Positions 44,401 to 57,044 of a stretch of DNA of 64,000 nucleotides are shown here, piece after piece. The DNA is taken from the NCBI RefSeq assembly GCF_963678635.1, contig NC_087062.1, positions 52,152,473 to 52,216,472 of the forward strand, written 5' to 3'. The notes beneath the pieces were generated by a model. The model saw nothing but the letters and a program-made list of their open reading frames with translations, was not told the origin of the DNA and made no database searches. A program made the translations under genes and the position numbers. Source of the stretch: Symsagittifera roscoffensis (Eukaryota > Xenacoelomorpha > Acoela > Convolutidae). Numbering within the stretch: position 1 is the first letter of the stretch; every line of letters starts with the position of its first letter.

Positions 44401-47215
44401 TCTTTTATTATTTCCCCTTTTCAAGTAGCTTCTCTGTAAGTATGACACAAATTTGTCGATTTAGTCTGCAATGCTTGAGATCCAATCGTCAACCACATGC
44501 TCGATTTTCTCAACAATGTTCTCTAACGATTGTTTGACTAATTAAGTTGGAACAAAATTTAGTGCCGGTATTAGTTGAAGAGCCAATCTTGCTTTGCAAT
44601 TGTTTTCATCAGCTTTTTTCAAACGCAGCTCTTTCCTTTTGCGTGAAACAGCTTGGCAGAGGTGAAGATAATTGCCTGTGATCAAAGACAGTATATGCAT
44701 TTGTAAAAGCATTGTCGGTGGCTCGAATAAAACCACAAAGAATTGTTGATGGCAGCACAATGTCCGAGAAAGTATAAAGTAGCTTTCAGGAAGTAAGTTT
44801 GCATAAATAGGTCCAGTTTCGTTTGAAATAAGCTCAAAAATGCGAGGTAGTTAAAAACCGCCAATTTGAATGTGTACAGTAAAAGCTTAGTAAAGAGGCA
44901 TCAAGCAAAGATTGAATATACCGTCGCAAAAGCAAATAGATTCCTGTACTTGTAAGGCATGAGCGTTATCCCGGTCAATGAAGTCCAGGATACAAAATTC
45001 CACTGTCGAATGAACAGAAATCTGTTTAATCCACTAGAACTTTAAAATACCTATCTCTAATGATTGGGACAGATGGAACTGAGACTGTGTGTGACAATTC
45101 AGAGTTCTATGTATTGCTGCTCGACTGGGCAAGGATAATTGTACTGCTTTTTTGCCTGATGCTTCTTGGAGACAAGTGGATAATTATATTGCTATTGACA
45201 AGTACTAGCTACTGCCTGGTCTCTTGTTTTATTTGATTAAGATCTGCTTCGCCTCAGTGTTTCCCGGCCTAATAGCGCGGCTTGTTTCATTTGTGGTAGG
45301 TATTACATCATCTCCAGCTATTACGGCGAGCAGTCAGCATTTATGTGAACTGTATTTCGTGCATCTATAGCGTCCAATTTTTTTTTACATAATTATCTTT
45401 TAAAAAACCATGTACGTCAATGATGAGCGTTCTTTTGTGTAGATGAAAAATTCTTCGCCCACATTGACTATTCGTAATTATGTTGTGTGTTGACAGAGAA
45501 AAGATAAAAGCAATGACGGAAACTCAGAAAAAAATGAAGCGTTTTGTTCTGTTCGAAACGCGTTCATTGAGGAAAACAAACAATTTTTTTGCGTTAAATT
45601 GACAAAAATTTTGGTTTCGATGCTCAACTTAAGCCATTTTAACTTTGAATTAGTGTCCTTTTATATCTTGAAACAAGCTGATTATACAATTAGCGCTTGC
45701 TGGTCCGAAAAATTACTCGATTTGAAATTCAAATAACTAATCAGAATTGCCAATCAAGAGACAAAACGACCTAGGACAGTTTTTCATGCAGAGAAAAATG
45801 GCATAAGGCCTTTTAATGGCATAGAACAGTTTTTCATGCAAAGAAAGTTGGCAAATAGTCCTGACACCCTTAAAGTTTGACATCATCAGCCTGAAAATCA
45901 TAGTTTCCAAATATTTCATTAACCAGAAGCTAATCGAGACCAAATAATTGTCAGTCAGAACATTTGAAATTTTGCCATTATACGAGCAAGCCTGTTTCAA
46001 TGATTAGAAGAATTAACTTTCCTGACTTGGATCGCTGTAATTTGCCGCCTAAGCGTTTTATAAGAACGCAAAACATCGCTCGTTAATTATTCATAACTAG
46101 CCAGACTGGAAAATTTCAAATCCCCTTGTTTTTATAAAAAAAAATCAATATCTTTTCGAACGTGATCTCCCAACAACAATATCCTTTAAATTTGAAGCAG
46201 GAGAAAGAATTTAAAAAAATCAAATTAAAAGCATAAATTTTCCGAGTTTTCTGTGAAATATCGGAACAATTAGAACAGTAAAACTAAACAAGACTGCTTG
46301 TATAAATTTGACGTTCTAAGCGTTTTGACTGCTTTTCAAAGTCTGTGGAGTAGTGTTTTTCTGAAAAATCAGGTTGAAATTTGGCAAAAAAAACTTTCAA
46401 ACCCATCCACTGCCCGCTAAGTTAATCAAAAACCAATACATTTTTTTTCAAACTTCACAGTATTATTAAAACCAAATAGCATCATGCCTCAACTCAATTT
46501 GCATCGATTTTAAAGATGAATGAAATCTTTTCTTATGCGTTCACAGATCTTTAGTCCCCCATAACTTTACAAAAGGTAATCACAGTAAATCAATCCTTGT
46601 AAGTTTGAGATCGAGGCAACAGTACTTTTCGGATGTCGAAAAATGATCCCGCGCACAAATATTCCCTCAAAATCAAGTATCAAGAATTTGAGGCTAGCAA
46701 GAATTCAAATATGGTTGCAAAAACCATACTTAATCAAAAAACGTTCTTGCGAGCAGATGTCGAGAATTTGTTCTCTTCCTTTTTCCAAAAATTGAGTGCG
46801 TCACGTCACTCCTTCTCCTCAGTTGAAAACTTTCAACTGGAGAAAATTTTGCCGATTGAGTGGTAACGACGAACTTGAAAACAACCAACCCTACAATTCG
46901 ATGTTTTCTTGGTTCATCGGTCCGAATCACCGAACTCACCATGTCGCGCCGCACGCCATTCGGGAACAGTGATTTTATGTAAGCGAATCAGTTTTAGGTC
47001 AATCTGATCTCGGTAATAGCAAATTCTTTACCTTAGAGAAAAGCGGCGTTCTTTTTGCTTTCTTTTCATTGCGCACATTTTTCTCAGTGGGCCAACTTCT
47101 TCCGTTATCGATCGGGAAATGCTCTATTTTTTTAAAAATTTAATTTTGTTATCAAGTCCTCGATACAAATGATGTGATTGCTTCTGCTGGCAATTTGAAT
47201 TTAAGTGAAGAAATC

Positions 47216-47480
47216 CAGGGGCGGATTTAGGTGGGGGGGGGCGGATTTAGGATTTAGGTGGGGGGGGGGGGGGGGCGGACGCTCTTATCAGGGATTCGAC
47301 CCCCTACGGACCCAAAGGCCTAAGAATGTCTAAGAATGCCTTTTTTGGCCGGTTTTTTAAACTTTTGCCTGCGGCGCGGAAAATTTGACAAAAACAGGGT
47401 CTTTTTAATGCTTTCGGAGATTTCGGAAAATCAATTTGGTCGACACAAAAAATCGACAAAATGTTTGATTTCTCCCCACA
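47216..47480. repeat. hAT-like repeat fragment with poly-G tract
   Basis: Begins caggggcggatttagg and has two tandem ggcggatttagg words with runs of 9 and about 16 G. It continues into cttttgcctgcggcgcgg, the inverse of the inner sequence at about 36466. A non-autonomous DNA-transposon fragment is the best guess. Confidence 0.45.
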
Positions 47481-48390
47481 CGCCATATAAAGTACAAAAG
47501 AATAGATTTAGCTCCTTGTAACGAATCAATTATGGCAAGTTAGCTTCCTTCAACCAATTTGGAACGATTTCTAAGACAGATTAAATCTCCGCTTACGCGT
47601 TAATAGTCCAAAATATATCGCGCGTTAATTGTCCCAAATTGACCAAAATGGCAATCTTTAAACCCCCATAACTTTTCAAAAAATTATCACAGGTATTTTC
47701 AAATCTAAGCTCAGGGCAACAATATCTTTTGAAAGATAAAAAACATTCCGTCAAAAATGGCTAGTTAAGAAGTCGAAATTTGTCTGAAGAAAAAAAACCA
47801 ACCCGAACACTGGCAAGCTAACTGGTCTTAATAAATCCATCCTAACCATGCTCCAACTGTTTTTTAACTTTCATGGAGTAGCGCTGACTTTGAGAAACTG
47901 AAGAAATTGAAATAAAAAACACAACTTTAAAATAACAAAACTTTTTATCTAAAAAAAGGTTCTGAAAAGCGCAAAAACTCAGTTAGATGAAAACCAGCTG
48001 CGGAGACTTTCACTTTTTATAGTTAATTCAGTTCATATTCGTGAAATCACAACAAAATTGCTTGTATAAAGCTGAAACCTTAATTATTCTGACAGCCTTT
48101 TTTTGGTTTTTGGAGTAGTCCTATTTTTTTTTAAAATGATGAGTTTTTCATGAAATGAAAAAACTTTCTAAACTGATTTTTTTCAAATCTCTTCACACAC
48201 TATCCAAAACAGCCAAAAAAATCCCTCCAAGCGCTATGCAAAAAACAGTGATAGAGTTTTTTTCGTAGGATTTTCTCGAGACGGTGGGGCGGATTTTCAA
48301 AAAAATACGAAAAATTTTTTCGACCTTTTTTTTTTAGGTCGAGCAAAAACTCCGAGCTCTCCCAAAGCTGTAAAAAGACCCTAAAATTTT

Positions 48391-48703
48391 TGGTGACGGA
48401 CCCTAAAATTTTTCTAAAGGCGCCTTTGGCGCCAATATATACTAACTTTGAGAGGGATACGCGCGCCAAAAAAAAATTCCCAAAAATTGCTTAAAAAGTG
48501 CCTAAAAACGCTTTTTTGGCCTGTTTTTTAATTTTTTTTAAATCGGCGCAGAAAATTTTACCAAAACAGGCCAAAAAAAAAGCGTTTTTAGGCACTTTCT
48601 AGGCACTTTTTGTACGATTTTCTTTTGGCGCGCGCTCCCCTCTCAAAGTTAGTGTATATTGGCGCCCAAGGCGCCTTTAGAAAAATTTTAGGGTCCGTCA
48701 CCA
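48391..48703. repeat. Fold-back element with ~150-bp inverted arms
   Basis: The left arm begins tggtgacggaccctaaaatt (48391) and the right arm ends in the inverse at 48703. Both carry ggcgcc words (ggcgcctttggcgcc on the left), a tctcaaagttag-type word and gcctaaaaacgc. Arms meet near 48550 with almost no loop. The same protein-like fragment reads outward on both strands, showing this is an inverted duplication rather than a gene. hAT-like repeat ends flank it (about 48260 and 48788-48825). Confidence 0.75.
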
Positions 48704-50006
48704 AATATGGATATCTCAAAATAGTTCAAAGGGGGACCATTTGGGTCGGTAAGGGGTCAAATCCTTCACGGTTGTTCCCAGGGGCGTCTGCCCCCCCCTC
48801 CCCCCCCTAAATCCGCCCTTTGGAAAAATTATGCGTTTTTCTTTGTTTTATTTTGAACTTTATGGGAGCAGATGCAACAGACGTATGCTGAGAAAGTATT
48901 TTTTTTCTTGAATAAAAATTTTATTCATCTCTGTCTACTTTTCGACATCAATTTTTGATGATTAACCATGAAGTTTATCGCAAGGCGCATTGGCGCATTG
49001 GCGCTGTTATTCATTTATTTTAAGAAGGTCAGCATGCTCCAAGATACGCTTAACTTTTAGTGTAAACATTCGCAAAAGTGCTGAGAAAGGCTTTTTGTCC
49101 AGAAATATACTGCACTGCAGAACTGCTCTTTGATAAATAAAGCTAACTTAGGGTTTTTGGCAGAGCTCGAAAAAGCTGAGCTCATCTGAATGAGGGTGAA
49201 AAAATATATTTCCAAAAACACCGAACCACCGCTGTTTGGAGTATTCTGGAAAAGCAGTTGATCTATTGATCTATTCAACAGAAACGGACTATGACTGTAA
49301 GCGTTTCATAGATCCTTTGCAACACGCAGAAACCTCAATTTTTGTTTCGACTTTCCGAGATAATGACGGAATATTTTTGCTCGTGGTGATTTTGTTTTCT
49401 CCAGACAAATTTCACCTTTTTAACTAGCCACTTTTGACTGTGTTTTTAAGCTCAATTTTAAAAAGTTATTTCACTTGTGATCATACTTTGTGAAGCTATA
49501 GGGGTTTAGAGATGACCAATTTGGCAAATTTGGGACAAATAACATTTTTTGTGTTCGGCGCAGAAATAAATAGGTTGTTGATAAAATTTGAAAGCATAAT
49601 CGCATTTTGGAAAATATTTTGTACAGGATGTCGATTTGGTACTTCTAATTGCAGCTCGTCCAAAAAAGTGGTTATCAAAGAATGTAGCCACAAGCAGCGC
49701 CGGTTAGATTTCATTGCACCTTCTAACGCACAATTAACCTATGGAAGAGCTAACGCGCTTACGCTCACATAGTTTAACCTTGTCATAATTGCCATCCCCC
49801 TTCTCCGGTTAACTCAGTCCAGATTAAGAGAAAGGGAGATAATTTCTTTCTAAGCTACCAAAATTGGTTTCACCTCAAAATGCCAAAGTAGTTTACAACG
49901 AACGTTCCCGTCTTCAATTGGAAGGTTGCGTGGACTTAGCTAGCTTTTCTAAGTAAGTTAAAATTACAATAGTTGTTTGTGAGTTCAAGCTTGCAATTAA
50001 TTTCAG

Positions 50007-50385
50007 GGGTGACCACAGTGCTGACGATGCTGACTCTAGCCACGCAGAGCACTTCTCAGAATGCGAAACATGTGAACAACAAGGTGACAGCCATCGACAT
50101 TTACCTGTGGGCCTGCTTCGTGTTCGTCATATTCGCCATGATCGAGTTCGCACTCTCAGACTTCACCACTCACAGTGCCATCGCAGCCACACCCGACGAC
50201 AAGAAGCGGAAGATGTCCGAGGCAGACGGGAGGGGAGGAGCTGAGAAGAAGAACCACTCGGGGCTGGACCAAGTGGACAAGGAAAAAGATCCGTTGAGGG
50301 ACACAAAAAGATGTGAGTTTGTGGCCAATTCAGACTGTGAAGCACAAGAAAATGACCAGACAACAACACAGTCATGTGTTATCAA
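50007..50385 (+). CDS. Cys-loop channel exon with M2, M3 and start of cytoplasmic loop
   Basis: Acceptor tttcag ends at 50006; donor ATCAA|gtaagt at 50386. It encodes VTTVLTMLTLATQST (M2, with Ser at the 2' position counting Arg as 0'), a short M2-M3 loop, then VTAIDIYLWACFVFVIFAMIEF (M3). A Lys/Glu/Asp-rich start of the M3-M4 loop follows. The 9' Leu and TT pair that line the pore of GABA-type subunits are present. Confidence 0.9.
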
Positions 50386-50548
50386 GTAAGTTTTACGGCT
50401 GAAACAAAATTAATTTGACCCTCTTTTTGCTGGTAGAAACGGCGGCCAAATTTTAAAGGTGGCCGCAGGAATTTTCGAGAGCTGGTAAAAAAAGGCACTC
50501 AACCAATCAACTATATTGACGTTAGTAAATACTTTTTATTTATTTCAG

Positions 50549-51197
50549 CCTGAATCCTTCTGAAGAGCAAAACGGGAAGCCCTTCCGTCGCAGAGACAGA
50601 GTGAAGCAACTTCACCCGAACAACTTAGAAAAAAATGCTGGAAGATTCAGTCAAATCCACCCTCATCACGACAGTGAAACTCAAAACATGTGTTCACCGG
50701 TCTTTGACAGAGCAGAGCAGACCCAAAGCAATATCATCAGCAGTAATAGCAATAACAGCATCACAAGCAGCCGAAGTAAACACATGCAAACGAGAGTGTA
50801 TGTGACAGACTCTGTGTTGAAAGATGACCTCAAGGCAGACATCATTGCTAACAAATATCTCCAGACAAAACAGTCCAACCAGAAGAGTGCCGACAACAAA
50901 GCAGCCAACTTCACTCCAATGCAAAAGTGCTCTTCCAAACCGTGTGCAGAGAAAAAACGAGTATCAGCTGAGAGAAAGATCAAAAACGTCTCCAAGTCAA
51001 TTGCAAAAGCAGCCGCTGAAAAAGAGCGTCTGCGGATTAAGTCGCTACATATGGTGAATAATGTAGCCAGGGTTCTCTTTCCTCTGAGCTTCTTCATCTT
51101 CAACTTGGGCTATTGGGCCTATCTCTTCACAAAAGTATCCACAAATGACGACTACAAGTACCAGCCTGGATTTGTAGAAATGGACAACTCAATCTAG
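50549..51197 (+). CDS. Cys-loop channel terminal exon: M3-M4 loop and M4
   Basis: Acceptor tatttcag ends at 50548. Joined to the previous exon it makes an Asn codon and stays open to TAG at 51195-51197. Most of the exon is a long basic, Ser/Asn/Gln-rich cytoplasmic loop. Near the end VARVLFPLSFFIFNLGYWAYLF is a standard M4, followed by about 25 extracellular residues. The three exons give 549 residues, incomplete at the N-terminus. The loop of roughly 220 residues is long for the family. Confidence 0.88.
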
Positions 51198-52959
51198 ATT
51201 TAAAAACTTTTACAATAATCTGTTGTGGGTTCACTTGCTACTGAAGCTAGGAGTTTATTTGTAAGTGAAGGATATTTTGTGTTTATCTATCAACTGATTT
51301 CAAACAGCAGCCATTTGATAATAGGTTTTTATTTCGAATATTGTAGCTTAGCGATCACTATCAGAATCACTATTATTTCTATCACTTCAATTTGAAATTG
51401 AATAATGTTTTTATCAGATTGATTTTCGCTTTCAAGTTCTTTTATATTCAGAAAAGACTCGGTTCTTTTGAGTTCTTCGGTATCTTTTTCTTCTCATAGC
51501 TCGGATCTATCAAGTGGGTCCCAGTCGAATCCGACGAGCATGCGTTGTGGCAACTTGTGCCGGTTTCCAAGAGTACTTTGCTCATCCCTTGTTCTCTGAG
51601 TAACAGCGTTCCTGCCATTAACTGGTGCATGTGAGTTGTAGGAGGGCAAAGAGCACAAGTCATCATCCGAGTTGTCTCCATGATTTCGTTGGAAGCCATC
51701 GAATGCAACTTTAGAAGGGCTATTGCTTCTGTTGAATTGCTGAAAGAATTTTTGAGCTTTTTTTTACAACTGGTCATTCACTTTTTGATTTGCTGAAACC
51801 ATATAATCTCATCACATACCAATAGAACTCTTTTGAATAATTTGGGAAAACCTGTATTCAATTAAAATTGAAACATTTAGGCCTAAAATGTTTGGCAAAT
51901 AGCTTTGGGGGAAAAGGACATTCTTCTGTTCACAGCAATCTTTCAACGCCGTGAACACGTATTTTATGGACATAGATCAGATAACCAAACTAATTCTTTA
52001 TAATTAAGTTTTTTATCCAGCTCGATCTTTTAATAACAGGGTATTTCGGACCAGCATTTTTGATCAGATGATGAACTTTTCTTTAAATTAAAAAAGGACA
52101 CTAAGGTTATGAAAATATCGTTAATTTTGGCATCTGAAATACAGAATTTACAACGTATTTACTTTCGTGCACCGTGATTGTAGCTTGAAATCTGTTTTTT
52201 TGTCACAAAGATGCAAAAAAAAAGTTTTTAACTATCTTTTCCGAATCAACTCGGGCTGTTTTTCGAAACTGTTAAGAGATAAATTTATTCTCTGTTCGTG
52301 AACGAAGCGTACTTAACAGATGGAAAGTGTTGTTTTTATGTTTTTTCTCATTTATGGTGCGAGGATAGTCATTAATAAAAAAAATCACGAAGTATTAATA
52401 GAAAGACTAATTATCTCAGAATTCATAAATATATTTAGGATTAAGAGAAAGAAATCAGGAGGAACCAAAAACTTAATTCCGTGGTCAATGAGTCAAATCG
52501 AATATGTACTCGGAAAAAAAACAACAAGCAGGCTTCCATATGAAAACGTCCCCGCATCCAAGCTTAACGGGTAATTAAACATCTCCGCAGTATAAAGAAT
52601 TATTATGTTTTATTTTTTGACCATTATAATTGAATGTAATTACCAAAGTTAGGTGTTTAGAGGATTTTCAATCGATTAAATTCGTGATATTTTTCTATTA
52701 TAATTCTGTTATAATTGATTACAATTCATGCAAAAAAACTCATTCAATCAATTATAATCGATTATGATTGACTATGATCTCTTCTTTTGTCGAAATTTTG
52801 TCACACCAAAAGCTTGGTTTATTTATATCCCATGGTTCTGATTTTTTTGTCAAAAATAAATCTCTAAAGCCAAGACTTCTTGTCATATTTTGGCTCATAA
52901 AGTTTTACCACGAAACAAAAGCTTCCTGTGCAAACAAAAGCTTCCTATATATACAAACA
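51198..52959. other. Intergenic region after the channel gene
   Basis: The 3' flank, probably including the channel's 3' UTR. A GC-richer stretch at about 51480-51760 is open for 109 codons on the minus strand but resembles no protein family and has no conserved copy here. Around 52620-52780 lies the second cluster of ATTATAATC-type motifs. Confidence 0.4.
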
Positions 52960-53999
52960 AAAAACTGCAGTGTGGTTCGCTTCTTAAGGTTGAAAAATTG
53001 AATTTTTTTCTCCTGTACATTACTGTTATGTTCCCATGATCTAGATGTTGTGTTTTATTGGATTGATCTACTTTTGCTTCTTTTTCCCAATAAAAACATT
53101 CCCTTTCTCGAATCATTTAAGAACTGACGTGACCTTTAGCTCTATTAAAAAATTTTGTCGAATTTTGCCTTTTTTGCGGCTCGTCCGATGTTAGACTTCG
53201 TAACTTGAGACTTCAGCATTTAAAAAATCAATTCTCTAGATTAAACCTACTTCAGTCTGCATCTAATTTTTTTCAATCACCACTGATTGTTGTTCCAGAG
53301 AATTTACAGCTTACCGCAAAAATAGCATTTTTCGTAATAAATTTGCAATTGCAGTCTGAATTTGAAACTAATGAATCGTTTTGTTCAGATCTTGCGTTTG
53401 AAACTCAGGCGGCTCAATTGAAATCTTTTTATCTGTTAAATATCAGAATTTTGACGAATGGGTAAAGCCATCCGCAATCAACTACCGTACTTAATGTAAG
53501 TGTATAGATCTTAAAATTCAAGAGGTTGTAATTTTTTTTTTCTATTTCTTGATGTAATCGAAGGACAAAATTAAAAAATTATTGAAAATTTTTGAAGCAC
53601 AAACCAATAAATTTATCATCAACCGCCAGACCGCCAGTTTGTTCCGGTTGGATTATATACAGGTTCATGTTGAAATTTTCCTTAAATCATTCATCCAAAA
53701 TGGTGAGTTTGTGTCTCTGTTTCATCACAAAAAACCATTTTCAAATTTTTTATAATGTTCTATTCAAAAAAGATGAATTGCACCAAATTAATTTGTTTAT
53801 TAGGGTTATGGTTGTTCAAAACAATTGATAACTTTAGATTAAAAATTTTTTCCTTTTCAGTTTTTTCATTTTTTAAAACAAGTTTGGGCTTTAAACAGAA
53901 ACTGTTCTAAACACTAATGCAAACTAATCTGGTTCGTTTTCAATTTTTTTTCACAATCTTAAAACTATTGAACTTGAAAAGTAATTTTATGATCAAATT

Positions 54000-55200
54000 C
54001 CCTGATCTACGGCAAGTGTTTTTATTGTTTGAGTAAAAAAACGAAAACGAGGCCAAAGAAAAAATAAGCTAGTTTAACTTTGAATGGAATAAAGTATCGG
54101 GAAACACTAATTATTTTGTAAGCCCATAAATCAGGTTTTTTGAAGTGAATTCTGCTATGAGAGGTCTTAGACGAAAATCCATCAATCAGCATGCAAAAAC
54201 TCATAGCAGAATTAGCGTAAGCCTTATAAGAAGAAATGAGAGATGTATTTGAAAACAACGTCTCGTTTGATAGACAACACCGTTGAACTTCGCCAATTTT
54301 TTGAATATATGATCAGTATGATTCACAAAAGTCAATTTTTTATCAAGAAAAACTCCGAGATGTTAAGAAAAACTGGTTTTCTAGCAAAATTTTGATGGAA
54401 TATCTAGCTCTTCTAGCAAACCCGACTGCCAAAGACAAAAATAGGCATTTAGAAGTTTGAATGTAAACTTCGTCATTGTATCGCCAATAGAGATAGTAAC
54501 TTGCGAACGCGCCAATTGATCCGAAAACTGTTTTTATTTAACAAAAAAGCAACGGGTCCAAAATTGAGCCTTGCAAAACTCAGCGGTTGACAGTTTTCGT
54601 AGATGACACACGGTTACCTGATATTAGTAGATGTTCGTTCTTCTGAATAAGATTTCAGAAATTTCCAAAAATATATACCGCAAACACCGGATCGTTCCAA
54701 TTTTGTTGATAAAATTTTAATATCAACAATAAAAAAGGCTCTTTTGAAAACCCAAAAATAACTAATTTTTGTGTTTGGCCGATTAATTCACTCATTTGGT
54801 CAATTGTTATCAAAACTGCGTAGTAAAAAGTAGTTTTTCTAAAACCAAAATTTTACGTTGACAAATGACTATTTTTTTCGATGACCTTGATCATCCTTAC
54901 AAACACTTTTTTTTCGAAACTTTGCTGAATGTAAGCAATGGACTGATCGGTCTATAGTTTGTAGGATCAAATTTATCGCTTGATTTCCCCAAAACATTCA
55001 TGTTGGCAACTCTTAGCTGATTGGGAAAAGTATGTAAACATAAAAAAATCTTAAAATGCGCGATGAGTGTTGTCAGATGGCTGGTGCGGTAATTTTTATC
55101 ATATTACTTTTTAATCCATCTTGACCGACAGAACTTTTGCACTTCATATTATCTTTTGACCTATTAACCTTCCATTTGACGTCTCATAGAAAAACGTCAG
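54000..55200 (-). pseudogene. Degraded non-LTR retrotransposon (LINE) reverse transcriptase, left copy
   Basis: On the minus strand near 54880-54990 the sequence reads DPTNYRPISPLLTFSKV, the standard NYRPIS motif of CR1/jockey-type LINE reverse transcriptases. It is preceded by a KSSVGQDG...FPNQLRVAN region of the same domain. The frame is broken by many stops. Downstream fragments continue toward 54000. Only the RT part survives. Confidence 0.75.
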
Positions 55201-56117
55201 AATTGCACAAAAATCGTGGAAATATGCTCTTTGGAGGATTTCATACAACGCAATCATTCAAAATCAATTTTTCCTTAAAAAAAGTGATGGCTAACTCTTC
55301 CAACTTTTTTTATAGACTACACAAAGCAAGCTACACCTCTAATATGCTCGTTTATCTGGTTTTTGTTAATTAATTGCCAAATCCCCGAATGTTATAAATG
55401 TGTAATGAATCGTTTTCCCTGAGCCAAGTTCCAACTTAAATTTGTGTTGAAATTTTTTTTGCTTTTTAACGTTTTTTTTGGTTTAACAAAATGGTGAAAC
55501 CAAAATGGGCTTTCCAATCCCGATCAAAGAGGATGCCCCAGAGCGCTACAAGTTTTGACAACCCAAGACACCAAAAGACGAGTAGGCGGAGAAATCAATT
55601 AGTGGATCAGGATCAACCTTCATCCTAGACGCACAAAATAGTTAGATAGATAATCAGTGAGAACATGGTAAAAAAATGTGTAGACCACTAACCATTAGAT
55701 GTTTTTAAAAATTGCTGTTCATTATTCAATCGCTCTTTTCCAGTCCCCCCTTTTTTTGAAATCCAATATCTGAAAGTCCATTCAAAATCACTTTTTTTGT
55801 CATGAACTGAACCCAAACGTTTTAGCGTGAGCAGATGAACAAATTTAAACATTATTCCTTGCATGCAAAATGCCATGAGAACAATTTTTGAACGGCATTC
55901 GTTTGTAATCTTACGAAGATGAGGGAAACTGGAAAAGGGCCTACTTAGTTAACTCGTTTGATTTTATATATCTATCCAACTTAATTCACATGCTTTTAGA
56001 ATCAACTTTTAAATATAAGGCATATCTATGAGATCTATTTGATAATTTAACTAGAGGAAACCCTAGTCGATCAAGGAGGATTATCTTGCAAGATCTTGCA
56101 AGATTCTTGCAAATGAG

Positions 56118-56147
56118 GGTTATCTTGCAAGATCTTGCAAGATAACC
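56118..56147. repeat. Perfect 30-bp palindrome
   Basis: ggttatcttgcaaga followed directly by its reverse complement. A second partial version lies at about 56080-56104. Both fall in the ~285 bp found only in the left duplication copy. Confidence 0.85.
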
Positions 56148-56424
56148 AACTAAGAAATTTTCACAAAACCTTATTCTGAGCGCCAAAAAAAACTAATTGG
56201 TAGTGGTAAAGTGTCTACTGGTAAAAAAAATTACTTGACTCGTGTAAAGTTTTTTTTTCGCAAAAAGATCATATTTTGATAGAATAACGATTCTTTTTAA
56301 AGGAGGTTGTCTTCTTGCCAGGGAAGCGCTAAATAAGTATCAACTAGGGAAGCGCTAAATAAACTTATTTAAGTCAAAACTAAAGCTTATAAGATCAGCA
56401 AGTATTTTAGTAAATGAACCTTCA

Positions 56425-56605
56425 AATTTTTCTATGAAAAAGCATCGCGTTAGCGTGGGGTTCATCTTTATCCCATTGTGTCCTTTTTTTCGATCTTTAT
56501 TCTCTTTTCCCATGGTGTTAGTGTGGTTTCGGGACCTTCTCTTCTTGGAGGAGATTTGTTGTTGTTCTGTAGTGAGCATGAAGTGGCCTTGATGGGTTCT
56601 GCGTC
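56425..56605 (-). pseudogene. Partial duplicate of the last innexin exon
   Basis: The minus-strand sequence matches the C-terminal coding end of the innexin at 61017-61222, including SRNHTNTMGKENKDRKKGH against SRNYTNTMGKENKDRNKGH. It lacks the membrane and gap-junction parts. A deletion of about 25 bases removes the DNFD region with its possible splice donor. It has no upstream exon and ends abruptly at the duplication boundary. Confidence 0.8.
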
Positions 56606-57044
56606 AATGGAAATACAAAACGACGTAACTATTTCAAACAGATTCAACTGGCGGTTGTTGATCCCCTGATCGGTTTTTGCCTAATAATCTTCCAACTATT
56701 TTTTGATGTTATCTTTCGGTGATATTTATCTTTCAAGATGTGGAAAAAGAAAAAAAAAACAACCTCACGGACTTTTAAAAAATTAAGCACTTAGATTAAG
56801 TACAGCAATTGATCGCGAATGGCTTAACCTGTTCGCCAAATCTCAGATAATAAACAGATAAAATGTTTTTAATTGAGCCGCCAAGAGTTTAAATCAAGGT
56901 TTATACAGGTGAAAAAACTTCAATGTATATAAGAATTTTCAAACTGAAGAAGCAAATCATACCGCATTATTAGATATAGGAATAAAAACTGTATAAATAA
57001 ATACATAAATGTATATATATAATTAAAAATATATATTTATAAAT

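Larger units (their letters stand above)
41490..50006 (+). other. 8.5-kb intron of the channel gene
   Basis: Bounded by gtcagt (41490) and ttaatttcag (ending 50006). Joining its flanks restores a Gly codon and the continuous LGVTTVLTM of M2. No coding exon is recognised inside. It contains a short (TGAAT)n run at 43310-43333, hAT-like repeat fragments near 47216 and 48240-48830, and a fold-back element at 48391-48703. Confidence 0.85.
52960..56605. repeat. Segmental duplication, left copy
   Basis: Homologous along its length to about 57045-61222, in the same orientation. Shared landmarks include ctcctgtacattactgttatgttcccat (53013 and 57117), the LINE fragment, the reading IQHLKNQF/LQHLKNQF, and the innexin-derived end. 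It lacks about 780 bp present in the right copy (59275-60060) and has about 285 bp absent there (about 56055-56340). Substitutions are frequent, so the duplication is not recent. Confidence 0.85.

Noticed and set aside
48200-48810. Two similar ORFs on opposite strands (48200-48469 minus, 48610-48810 plus) sharing LSKLVYIGA.GAFRKILGSVTK
   Set aside because: They are the two arms of an inverted repeat read outward, not a gene family.
51448-51777. 109-codon minus-strand ORF downstream of the channel gene
   Set aside because: Less AT-rich than its surroundings but without recognisable family, splice context or conserved copy; it could be the channel's 3' UTR.
53205-53465. 86-codon plus-strand ORF with a homologue at 57285-57521
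   Set aside because: The similarity is explained by the segmental duplication; the reading ends differ between the copies and no protein family is recognised.
55688-55876. 62-codon minus-strand ORF repeated at 60568-60759
   Set aside because: Again a product of the segmental duplication; low-complexity, no motif and not LINE-like in an obvious way.
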